From positions 682,001-746,000 of the forward strand of contig CAWBGE010000017.1 in the NCBI GenBank assembly GCA_963788185.1: a stretch of 64,000 bases of DNA, read 5' to 3'. The stretch comes from CAIWHR01 sp963788185 (GTDB lineage: Bacteria; Pseudomonadota; Gammaproteobacteria; Burkholderiales; Casimicrobiaceae). Each line of letters begins with the position of its first letter. The stretch's first letter is position 1. This document shows, piece after piece, positions 43,055 to 50,514 of the stretch. The position numbers were made by a program, and so were the translations under genes. Below the pieces are notes generated by a model. It made no database searches. It was not told the origin of the DNA and worked only from the letters and a program-made list of their open reading frames with translations.

Positions 43055-43249
43055 CTACCGATCCATCGCCGATGGATCGTTCCGGTAGTGCAGATTGCCT
43101 TCCCAGCCGCAGTGGGACCACCGGCACCGGTACCGGCGCACCGGCCAGACGAGGCTCAGTGCCCGATCGACGAGGCGACGCTGGATCCGGCGCAGCGGCT
43201 GGCCGCAACGCGGGCACGGGCGATCGGCTTCAGCGGGAGCGAGAGACAT
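43055..43249 (-). CDS. Small zinc-ribbon protein
   Basis: A 64-residue protein with two Cys pairs: CPRCGQPL near the N-terminus and CRWSHCGWEG near the middle. They form a classical zinc-ribbon, with a basic segment (RRIQRRLVDRALSLVWPVRRYR) between. A nucleic-acid-binding role is usual for such ribbons but not shown. No Shine-Dalgarno stands out and the family is not recognised beyond the fold. Confidence 0.55.
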   Translation of the reverse strand: MSLAPAEADRPCPRCGQPLRRIQRRLVDRALSLVWPVRRYRCRWSHCGWEGNLHYRNDPSAMDR

Positions 43250-43615
43250 GGAAACCCGTGTCGAACGCGCGGCAGGTGGCGATCGATGGCGCTGCCGCAG
43301 CGGCGACGTCGGCGACAGCCAGCGGCGAACACCCGTGCTGCCCCGACACGATGCGCTGACGACGCGTTCGCCTTGCGGGGATCGGGCAAACCCTCCAAAA
43401 TTGATCCACTGGCTTCCTCCTCTTCTCCATCCTCCTGGGAGACCGCTGCATGAACCGGTCGACCTGGTCGCGAGCCTTCACGAGGCAGAAGGCGAACGTT
43501 CCCTCAATCATACTCATGCCGAGCCGATGCACATACTCGACGCCGCTTGGATCGGTAGCCCCCGTCGAGCCCGCGCGGATGCCGCCGCGATGATCGAGGT
43601 TCGGACCCCGCGGCG
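43250..43615. other. Gene-poor 366-base stretch
   Basis: No convincing gene. Several overlapping frames are open on both strands because of high GC, but none has a start signal or a recognisable motif. The stretch 43395-43450 is pyrimidine-rich (CTTCCTCCTCTTCTCC). It may hold the remains of a decayed gene; I cannot name it. Confidence 0.4.
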
Positions 43616-44011
43616 ATGATCCTGATTCCGGCGACTGAAGTTGCCTGGTCCGCAATCCGCGCGCAAGGCGCCGGTGGACAGAATGTCAACAAGGTCTCGA
43701 CCGCGCTTCACCTTCGATACGACATCCATGCTTCGTCGCTTCCCGAAGCGATCAAGGCCCGGCTGCTCGCGCGCAACGACCAGCGGATCACGACTGAAGG
43801 CGTCATCGTCATCAAGGCGCAACGCTATCGGAGCCAGGACAAGAACCGTGCCGACGCCCTCCTGCGGCTGCAGGAACTCGTCGCGGAAGCCGCTGCCGTG
43901 GAAATTCCGCGCAAGCCGACGAAGCCTTCCAGGAGCGCGAAGCACCGGCGCGTCGACAGCAAGACCAGGCGCGGGCAACTCAAGGCGACACGCGGCAGAA
44001 TCGTCGAGTAA
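43616..44011 (+). CDS. arfB: Alternative ribosome-rescue factor ArfB
   Basis: A 131-residue release-factor-like protein that frees ribosomes stalled at the 3' end of messages lacking a stop codon. The GGQ hydrolysis motif (Gly20-Gly21-Gln22) lies in RAQGAGGQNVNKVSTA, and the C-terminal tail is basic (KPTKPSRSAKHRRVDSKTRRG), as in ArfB/YaeJ, where the tail enters the empty mRNA channel. Length and layout are normal. No strong Shine-Dalgarno precedes the ATG. Confidence 0.93.
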   Translation: MILIPATEVAWSAIRAQGAGGQNVNKVSTALHLRYDIHASSLPEAIKARLLARNDQRITTEGVIVIKAQRYRSQDKNRADALLRLQELVAEAAAVEIPRKPTKPSRSAKHRRVDSKTRRGQLKATRGRIVE

Positions 44012-44139
44012 CGGCTCCGCAGGTCCGCCGCGTGCACATCGCCGCAACGATCCGGGACGCGGCCAATCGCGCAGCGTGCGCGCTCGTGTGATGTCCCATC
44101 CTACTTCTGAATCATCTCGTTACTCTGTGGAGCCCTGCC

Positions 44140-45687
44140 ATGGGTCTGATACTGTCGATCGATGTTGGAACCACCAACGTCAAGGCCGCGCTCGTCGACG
44201 AGCAGGCGCGAATTGTCGGCGAAGCGAAGAGCATAAACATCAGGATCGAAGGCGATGCCAGCGGTCGAGCCGAGCATGATCCGGAGAGACTGCGGGCGGC
44301 AATGCTGGAGGTCTGCAGGCTCGCGCTTGGCGACAGAGGGCGGGAGGTGGAGCGTTTCGCCCTGACGTCCTACCAGTTCGGCCTGGTGCTGGTGGACGAC
44401 AGCGACCATCCGCTCACCAATGTATCCACGTTCGTGGACACCACGGCGCAAGCACATCACACCCGATTCCTCGAGGCCATTGGCGATGTCGATGCGATGT
44501 ACTCGCGGACCGGCTGTCCGCCGATCTTCCAGTATCCGGTCAACCGGCTGCACTATCTGACGTCCCGGGATCCCCGGCTGTGCGCGCAGGTCGCCCGGGT
44601 GCTGGACTCGAAGGCGTTCCTCATGCACGCGCTGACCGGCGAATACGTCACCGACTACAGCACCGCCAACTCGCTGGGCTGCCTGGACATCTCCGGGAGT
44701 TGGGACGAGGCCATCATCGAGGCCGTGGGGTTCCGCGTCGGGCAATTTCCGCGCGTGCTGAACGGCTTCGTCGATGAAGTGCCGTTGCGGCCGTCACTGT
44801 GCGCCGAACTGGGCTTGAACCCGGGCACAGCCGTTGCCGCCGGACTTTACGATGGCGCGGCACTGGCTGCCGCGCTGACCGGCTTCGAATCGCGGGTCGC
44901 TGTCGGCAATTTCGGCACGTCCGGCATGTTCCGGGTGCCGACCGACGGCCCCATCGAGGATCTCGAAGGCGGATTGATCCAGAGCTGCCTGCTGAAGCCG
45001 GGGACGTTCTTCACCGGCTCGGGAATCAACAACTGCACGATCGCCACCAATCTGCTGCTGAACGTGTTGGGTCTCGAGCTCGATTACCTGCGCGGAAGGG
45101 ATCTGTCGACTCCGGGGTCCAACAACGTCATGACCTTTCCGTACTTCACAGGCGAGCGCGACAAGCTCATCGGAAACATCGGCACCGGCATGGTCTTCGG
45201 CCTCGGCGTCGCGACGACGCGCGACGATCTCGCCCGGTCGTTCCTCGAAGGCGTCGCGTTCTCGTTCCTGCTGGTCAAGCAACGGCTGGATCCCGATGAA
45301 CAGATCCGCGAACTCCGATTGGGCGGGGGAGGGACCGCAAATCGTCCATGGATGCAGATCATGGCCGATACGCTCGACCTGCCGATTCGCCTGACCCAGA
45401 ATCCGGAAATGGGAATCATCGGCGCGGCGTGCCTTGCCCGATACGGCGAGGGCCGGGACCTGCTGGAAAACTCGCACCGGATCATGCGCGATGCGCAGGT
45501 GATCGAGCCGATCGCCGCCCACGTCGCCGTCTATCGGGATGTCGCCGGACGGTACTTCGATGTTCGTCAGTCCCTGCGCCTGCCATTGCTGGCCCGCCAG
45601 GGCCTGTCGCCGCTGCGGGGCCCCGCAGCGAAGCCGGTGGCGAGGGCGCTGCCGCTGGTGAGAGAAACACCGCCGGAAATCCGATAA
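44140..45687 (+). CDS. FGGY-family carbohydrate kinase
   Basis: A 515-residue sugar kinase. The N-terminal phosphate loop is IDVGTTNVKAALVD; the C-terminal half has LRLGGGGTANRPWMQIMAD and GIIGAACLARYG, typical of FGGY kinases. A Tyr-Gln-Phe/SYQFG region may shape the sugar pocket. GTGGAG lies 10-15 bases before the ATG. Substrate is unknown. The following gene is a hydroxyacid dehydrogenase 29 bases away, which suggests a short sugar-acid pathway. No transporter is adjacent. Confidence 0.88.
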   Translation: MGLILSIDVGTTNVKAALVDEQARIVGEAKSINIRIEGDASGRAEHDPERLRAAMLEVCRLALGDRGREVERFALTSYQFGLVLVDDSDHPLTNVSTFVDTTAQAHHTRFLEAIGDVDAMYSRTGCPPIFQYPVNRLHYLTSRDPRLCAQVARVLDSKAFLMHALTGEYVTDYSTANSLGCLDISGSWDEAIIEAVGFRVGQFPRVLNGFVDEVPLRPSLCAELGLNPGTAVAAGLYDGAALAAALTGFESRVAVGNFGTSGMFRVPTDGPIEDLEGGLIQSCLLKPGTFFTGSGINNCTIATNLLLNVLGLELDYLRGRDLSTPGSNNVMTFPYFTGERDKLIGNIGTGMVFGLGVATTRDDLARSFLEGVAFSFLLVKQRLDPDEQIRELRLGGGGTANRPWMQIMADTLDLPIRLTQNPEMGIIGAACLARYGEGRDLLENSHRIMRDAQVIEPIAAHVAVYRDVAGRYFDVRQSLRLPLLARQGLSPLRGPAAKPVARALPLVRETPPEIR

Positions 45688-45716
45688 CCGAAGCCAACCT
45701 GAACGGGACACAAGTG

Positions 45717-46760
45717 ATGAGAAACGGAAAGCTGCTGATCGCGATCGTCAATTCGAGCTCCTTTGGCGTTTCCTTTCCCGAGCACCTGCGGGAACTGGAG
45801 ACCTTCGCCGATCTCGTGCGGGTCGAGATCCCCAGGGGCGCCGGCGCCGCGGTCTTTCATGCCCGGCTCGCGGGCGTCGACGGGATCATCGCGAGTGTCA
45901 CTCCGGCCTACACCCGCGAGGTCCTGCTCGGGCTGCCGGAACTGCAGCTGCTGGCACGGCACGGCGTCGGTTGCGACAACGTCGACCTCGCGACCTGCAC
46001 GGAGCTGGGTATCGTGGTTTCGCGCGTCGGTCCCCGTGTCGAGCGCGAGTCGGTGGCGCAGATGACGCTGGGATTGATGAACGCGGCGGCCCGGCAAATC
46101 GTCGCCGGCTGTGCGATGGTAAGGGCGGGCGAGTGGAGCAAGCGCGCGACGCTGCCGCTAGGCGTCGATTTCCACGGCGCGACCATCGGCCTCGTCGGCA
46201 TCGGCGCGATCGGCAAGACGGTGGCGAGGATTCTGGCGCAGGGCTACGGTGCCAGGGTGATTGCCTACGATCCCTATGTCGACGCCGACGTCGTCGCCGC
46301 AAATCACGCAGAGAAAGTCAATTTCGACGCGCTGCTCGCGCGAAGCGCCGTCATCTCGCTGCATTGCCCGCTGACCAGCGAAACCCATCGGATGTTCTCG
46401 GCCCGGCAACTGGCCGCGATGAACGACGGGGTTTTTCTGGTCAACACCTGCCGGGGGGAGATCTTCAACCAGGGCGACCTGATCGCCGCGCTGGCATCGG
46501 GGAAGGTGGGCGGCTACGCGACCGACGTGGTCGAGGGCGAACCCATCGCGGCCGACCACGTGCTGCTGTCGACACCGAACGTGTTGATCACGCCGCACCT
46601 GGGCGGCTACTCGGTCGTTTCCCTTCGCGGCATGGGCAGCACGATGGTCGACGACATGCGCAAGGTCTTCGCCGCGAGCGAGTTTCCGGAGTTCATCGCC
46701 AATCCGCAGGTCGATCTGCAGCACTCGAGGATCGCCCGGCGAAGGGCGCGCTCCGCCTGA
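45717..46760 (+). CDS. D-isomer-specific 2-hydroxyacid dehydrogenase
   Basis: A 347-residue NAD(P)-dependent dehydrogenase of the phosphoglycerate dehydrogenase family. The Rossmann motif is GIGAIGKTVAR, preceded by LARHGVGCDNVDL. The catalytic triad region is present: Arg in NTCRGEIF, a Glu in VVEGEP and a His in TPHLGGYS. It lacks an ACT domain. It probably acts on a sugar-derived 2-hydroxyacid, given the upstream FGGY kinase. The first Met (MRNGKLLIAIVN) is used; upstream sequence belongs to the kinase tail and gap. Confidence 0.9.
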   Translation: MRNGKLLIAIVNSSSFGVSFPEHLRELETFADLVRVEIPRGAGAAVFHARLAGVDGIIASVTPAYTREVLLGLPELQLLARHGVGCDNVDLATCTELGIVVSRVGPRVERESVAQMTLGLMNAAARQIVAGCAMVRAGEWSKRATLPLGVDFHGATIGLVGIGAIGKTVARILAQGYGARVIAYDPYVDADVVAANHAEKVNFDALLARSAVISLHCPLTSETHRMFSARQLAAMNDGVFLVNTCRGEIFNQGDLIAALASGKVGGYATDVVEGEPIAADHVLLSTPNVLITPHLGGYSVVSLRGMGSTMVDDMRKVFAASEFPEFIANPQVDLQHSRIARRRARSA

Positions 46761-46763
46761 CCC

Positions 46764-46785
46764 GGGCGGCATCGCCGCCGCCCTT
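46764..46785. terminator. Bidirectional hairpin between converging genes
   Basis: A perfect 7-bp stem GGGCGGC (46764-46770), a six-base loop and GCCGCCC (46777-46783), followed by TT, in the 31 bases between the hydroxyacid dehydrogenase stop and the gnd stop. It could end both transcripts, though the T tract is minimal. Confidence 0.5.
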
Positions 46786-46791
46786 GCGCAG

Positions 46792-48264
46792 TCAGACCGT
46801 GTAGGCGGAGGACGACGTCGTCCCGCCCTTGCCGGTCCAGTTGGTGTGGAAGAACTGGCCGCGAGGGCGGTCGATGCGTTCGTAGGTGTGCGCACCGAAA
46901 TAGTCGCGCTGCGCCTGCAACAGGTTGGCGGGCAGCACGGCGCTGCGATATTGGTCGTAGAACGCCAGCGCGGTGCTGAAGGCGGGCGCCGGAATGCCCC
47001 GCTTGGCGGCGGTGGCCACGACGTTGCGCCAGCCCTTTTGCGCCTTCTTGATCGCGCTGTGGAAGTAGTCGTCGAGCATCAGGTTCGAGAGCTCGGGATT
47101 GGTGTCGTAGGCTTCCTTGATCTTGCCGAGGAAGCGCGAACGGATGATGCAGCCGCCGCGCCACATCAGTGCAATGCCGCCGTAGTTGAGTTTCCACTTG
47201 TAATCCCGGGCGGCGGCGCGCATCAGCATGTAGCCCTGAGCGTAGCTGACGATCTTGGACGCGTAGAGCGCGTCCTTGATGTCCGCGATGAAAGCACTCC
47301 GCTTCGCCGGGTTTGCGGCGATGCCTGCGAGTGCCGGGCGCGGGCCTTTCAGCTTGCGCGCGGCCTTCACCCGCTCATCCTTCAGCGCCGACACGCAGCG
47401 GGCGTAGACCGCTTCCGCCATGAGCGTGATCGGGATGCCGAGTTCCTGGGAGTTGATGACCGTCCACTTGCCCGTGCCCTTCTGCCCGGCGGTGTCGAGA
47501 ATCCTGTCGACGAGCGGCGCGCCGTCTTCGTCCTTCTTGGCGAGAATGTCGCGGGAGATCTCGATGAGGTAGCTGTCGAGGTCGCCCTTGTTCCATTCCT
47601 TGAGGACTTCGTGCATCTCGTCGGCGCTCATGCCGAGGCCGTTCTTCATGATGCTGTACGCTTCGCAGATCAGCTGCATGTCGCCGTATTCGATGCCGTT
47701 GTGGACCATCTTCACGTAATGGCCGGCGCCCATCTCGCCGACCCAGTCGCAGCACGGGACGCCGCCTTCCACCTTGGCGGAAACCGCCTGGAAGATGTCT
47801 TTCACGTGCGGCCATGCGGCGGGCGAACCGCCGGGCATGATGCTGGGGCCGCGGCGCGCGCCCTCTTCGCCGCCGCTGACGCCGGTTCCGACGTACAGGA
47901 GGCCCTTGCTCTCGACGTATTTCTGGCGTCGGTTGGTGTCTTCGAAGAGCGAGTTGCCGCCGTCGATGATGATGTCGCCGGGTTCGAGGTGCGGGAGCAG
48001 CTGCTCGATGAACTCGTCCACGGGCTTGCCGGCTTTGACGAGCATCATCACGCGCCGTGGGCGCTTGAGTCTTGACACCATTTCCTCGATGGAATGCGCG
48101 CCGAGGACTTTGGTACCCTTGGCTTCGTTCGCGAGGAAGTGATCCACCTTGTCGGTGCTGCGGTTGTACGCGACGACGGTAAAGCCGTGGTCGTCCATGT
48201 TCAGGATGAGGTTCTGGCCCATCACGGCCAGCCCGATCAGTGCGATGTCAGCTTTGGGTTTCAT
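46792..48264 (-). CDS. gnd: 6-phosphogluconate dehydrogenase (decarboxylating)
   Basis: A 490-residue enzyme converting 6-phosphogluconate to ribulose 5-phosphate with NADP reduction. Motifs are IGLAVMGQNLILNM (NADP), IIDGGNSLFEDT, GVSGGEEGARRGPSIMPGG and the catalytic Lys-Asn in HYVKMVHNGIEYGDMQ. Length is that of long-form Gnd. GGAAG lies three bases before the ATG. It is convergent with the 2-hydroxyacid dehydrogenase. Gluconokinase in the window could supply its substrate. Confidence 0.97.
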   Translation of the reverse strand: MKPKADIALIGLAVMGQNLILNMDDHGFTVVAYNRSTDKVDHFLANEAKGTKVLGAHSIEEMVSRLKRPRRVMMLVKAGKPVDEFIEQLLPHLEPGDIIIDGGNSLFEDTNRRQKYVESKGLLYVGTGVSGGEEGARRGPSIMPGGSPAAWPHVKDIFQAVSAKVEGGVPCCDWVGEMGAGHYVKMVHNGIEYGDMQLICEAYSIMKNGLGMSADEMHEVLKEWNKGDLDSYLIEISRDILAKKDEDGAPLVDRILDTAGQKGTGKWTVINSQELGIPITLMAEAVYARCVSALKDERVKAARKLKGPRPALAGIAANPAKRSAFIADIKDALYASKIVSYAQGYMLMRAAARDYKWKLNYGGIALMWRGGCIIRSRFLGKIKEAYDTNPELSNLMLDDYFHSAIKKAQKGWRNVVATAAKRGIPAPAFSTALAFYDQYRSAVLPANLLQAQRDYFGAHTYERIDRPRGQFFHTNWTGKGGTTSSSAYTV

Positions 48265-48535
48265 GGTCTTCCTTCGATAGTCGGCCCGGCGTCCGACGCG
48301 CTGTGATCGTCGCCGTCGGAAAGCTCGATCATGGTTCAGGATCCGGTGGCGCGTGTTGATCCGACGCAAAGCGTGTCCGATCGTGTCGGCGGTCGGCATT
48401 CGGGTCGGGGGGCGGTGCAATGCCGGCCGGGTTGGCGGCACGGCGACGCGCGATGGCCGCCTGCGCCGCAAGTCGGACGCGGCGTGGCCGGGCGGGCGGA
48501 GGAACGGGCGGGGGCGCGCAGAGGCGAGGATGGAA
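48265..48535. other. Intergenic region between gnd and tRNA-Thr
   Basis: No gene is recognised. Open frames here lack start signals and run through the tRNA. It is GC-rich with a G-rich stretch at 48406-48419 and 48492-48518. I see no clear -10 for gnd. Confidence 0.4.
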
Positions 48536-48611
48536 TGGTGCCCCAAGACGGAGTCGAACCGCCGACCTTCGCATTACGAATGCGCTGCTCTACCAACTGA
48601 GCTACTGGGGC
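48536..48611 (-). tRNA. tRNA-Thr (anticodon CGT)
   Basis: A 76-base cloverleaf on the minus strand. The acceptor arm GCCCCAG pairs with the 3' TTGGGGC (one G-U pair). The D arm starts GCTC … GAGC. The anticodon loop is TTCGTAA with anticodon CGT, which reads ACG (Thr). The variable loop is AGGTC and the T loop is TTCGACT. The CCA end is encoded (TGG in + at 48536-48538). No intron or odd base is visible. Confidence 0.97.
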
Positions 48612-48624
48612 ACAACAGCCGAAT

Positions 48625-48655
48625 ATTATAACAGGACGGGCAAAGAGCGGCTCAA
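48625..48655 (-). promoter_or_regulatory. Promoter for tRNA-Thr
   Basis: On the minus strand a perfect TATAAT (48630-48625) follows TTGAGC (48655-48650) after 19 bases. Transcription would begin about 7 bases before the tRNA 5' end. The AT-rich patch is bounded by GC-rich DNA. Confidence 0.7.
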
Positions 48656-48688
48656 CACTCCACTCTTTGCTCGCGCGGCATCGTCCGT

Positions 48689-49363
48689 TCAGCGCTGGGA
48701 CAGCGCCGGGATCGTCGCGAGCAGCGCGTTGGCACCGTTCCAGAAGATCTGCACGCCAATGCACAACAGGATGAAAGCCGAGAGCTTCAGCACGACGCTG
48801 GTGCCGGTGTCGCCGAGGCCGCGCATGATGCGCTCCGAGTAGCGAAAGCACAGGAAAATCGTCGCGACGGTGAGCGTAACGCCGGCCAGGTTGCCGAAGC
48901 TGGTGACCAGAAGCGACCGCATGCTGTGCGGATGATTGGCGCCGATCGTGATGGCGACGGAGATCGATCCGGGACCCACGGTCAGCGGCAGCGTCAGCGG
49001 ATAGAAGGCGCGACTGGCCATTTCGCGTGCCGAGGGGGGAAGCGATGGCGCGGCCGCCGCGCTCTCCTGCTGACGCAGGAGGTCCCATCCGGCGGCGCAG
49101 ACGACGATGCCGCCCGCAACCTGGACGATGGGCACCGAGAGCCCGAAGAACTCGAGCACGAAGTTGCCGATGAACAGCGATCCGAACAGCAGTGCAAAGG
49201 CATTGAACGCGATCCGCTTGGCCAGCGAGGCCCGCAATGCGGGCGTGCAGTCGGCGGTCATCGCGAGGAACACCGGCGCTCCGCCGAGCGGGTTGACGAT
49301 GGGCAGGAGGGCGGCGACTACGAACACCGCAGTTTCGACGATCTGGCGGAAATCCTGGCCCAT
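48689..49363 (-). CDS. MarC-family integral membrane protein
   Basis: A 224-residue protein with six predicted membrane segments. The family pattern ALLPIVNPLGGAPVFLAMTAD is near the N-terminus, with LPLTVGPGSISVAI in the middle and LKLSAFILLCIGVQIFWNG at the C-terminus. MarC/UPF0056 proteins have no settled function; a role in resistance was proposed and later disputed. I used the Met of MGQDFRQIVETAVFV; a longer frame up to 49612 has no supporting motif. Confidence 0.88.
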   Translation of the reverse strand: MGQDFRQIVETAVFVVAALLPIVNPLGGAPVFLAMTADCTPALRASLAKRIAFNAFALLFGSLFIGNFVLEFFGLSVPIVQVAGGIVVCAAGWDLLRQQESAAAAPSLPPSAREMASRAFYPLTLPLTVGPGSISVAITIGANHPHSMRSLLVTSFGNLAGVTLTVATIFLCFRYSERIMRGLGDTGTSVVLKLSAFILLCIGVQIFWNGANALLATIPALSQR

Positions 49364-49543
49364 GAGTGGCGACAACGAGGCGGGTTTGGAGGCAATCAAG
49401 TTACCACGGCTCGGCGTCATCGATGCCGGCGGGGCGCCGATCGATGCCGCGGTGGATGCCGCCTGGCGAACCGGGGGCTGTTGCATGGCAGTGCTTGATC
49501 GTTGAAAGAAAAGGAAAAACAGCTTGCATTTGGATCGGAATAG

Positions 49544-49558
49544 TGGAAATATTTCCCA
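49544..49558. promoter_or_regulatory. AT-rich palindrome TGGAAATATTTCCCA
   Basis: The centre GGAAATATTTCC (49545-49556) is a perfect 12-bp inverted repeat in a locally AT-rich pocket (about 49500-49560), between MarC and the DUF6502 gene. It resembles the E. coli IclR box (TGGAAAT-N-ATTTCCA) without the central base. A weak -35-like TTGCAT (49524-49529) precedes it. Confidence 0.4.
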
Positions 49559-49587
49559 CCGCCAGAACACGCTCACGCGGGGCGACA

Positions 49588-50514
49588 ATGGCGTTCTCCA
49601 TGGCCGAACCACACTCCTTCATTGGCAACACCCCTCGACCCGCTGATCTCCCGGGAGCGCCCCGACCTTCGGTGCTGCTCGCACTGCGGCGCGTGCTGCG
49701 GCCGGTGGTGCGCCTGCTGCTGCACCAGGGGATCACTTACCCGGCGCTGCTGGACATCCTGAAGTCGATCTACGTCGAAACCGCGACCAAGGAATTCGCG
49801 CTTGGATTGCAGCCTCCCACCGACAGCCGGTTGACGATCCTCACCGGCGTCCATCGCAAGGACATCCGGCGCCTGACGCGCGAGGCGGCGCCGGATCCGC
49901 CGCGCCCTCCTTCGCTGACGCTCGGTACGCAGATCGTCGCGCGTTGGCTGGGGGACCCCGCGTATCACGATGCCGACGGGCGGCCGCATGCGTTGCCGCG
50001 CACGCCGGCGAAGGGCGGTCCGCAGTCATTTGCCGCATTGGTCGAAGCGGTGAGCAAGAACGTTCGGCCGCGCTCGGTGCTCGACGAACTCCGGCGGTTG
50101 GGCGTGGTGGAGGTCGATGCCGACGACCGGGTCCGCCTGGTGACCAGCGGGTTCGTGCCCGGCAGCCAGATCGATGCCAAGGCGCAATATTTCGGCGAGG
50201 CGCTTTACGACCACCTGGCGGCGGGCGTCCACAACCTCACCGGTGGGCAGCCGCCGTGGCTGGAGCGCAGCGTCTATTACGACGAGTTGTCGCCATCGTC
50301 GGTCGCGCGCCTTGCCGCGCGGGCCGGACAACTGTCGATGCAGATGCTGCAGGACATCAACCGCGAGGGCATGGCCGCCGAGTCCGGTGATCCCCCCGCC
50401 CCGGGGGAACGCATGCGCATGCGCCTCGGGGTCTACTTCTACGCGGAGCCGGTTCCCGAGGAGGTTGGCACCCCGGCGCCGTCCGCCGCGATCAGGCGAG
50501 GAGCTCCAACATGA
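49588..50514 (+). CDS. DUF6502 family protein
   Basis: A 308-residue protein. Residues 25-100 are helical (LLALRRVLRPVVRLLLHQGITYPALLDILKS, then TDSRLTILTGVHRKDIRRL), like a winged-helix module, and the C-terminal part has VVEVDADDRVRLVTSGFVPG and KAQYFGEALYDHLAAGVHNL. This pattern matches the DUF6502 family; the function is unknown, possibly DNA binding. It overlaps the next gene by four bases (ATGA), which suggests a fixed pair. The first ATG is used; a second ATG four codons later is possible. Confidence 0.8.
   Translation: MAFSMAEPHSFIGNTPRPADLPGAPRPSVLLALRRVLRPVVRLLLHQGITYPALLDILKSIYVETATKEFALGLQPPTDSRLTILTGVHRKDIRRLTREAAPDPPRPPSLTLGTQIVARWLGDPAYHDADGRPHALPRTPAKGGPQSFAALVEAVSKNVRPRSVLDELRRLGVVEVDADDRVRLVTSGFVPGSQIDAKAQYFGEALYDHLAAGVHNLTGGQPPWLERSVYYDELSPSSVARLAARAGQLSMQMLQDINREGMAAESGDPPAPGERMRMRLGVYFYAEPVPEEVGTPAPSAAIRRGAPT

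Noticed and set aside
43230..43655. 141-codon minus-strand frame in the gene-poor stretch
   Set aside because: No start signal and no recognised motif.
48331..48842. Open frames running through the tRNA gene
   Set aside because: They overlap a clear tRNA and show no protein features.
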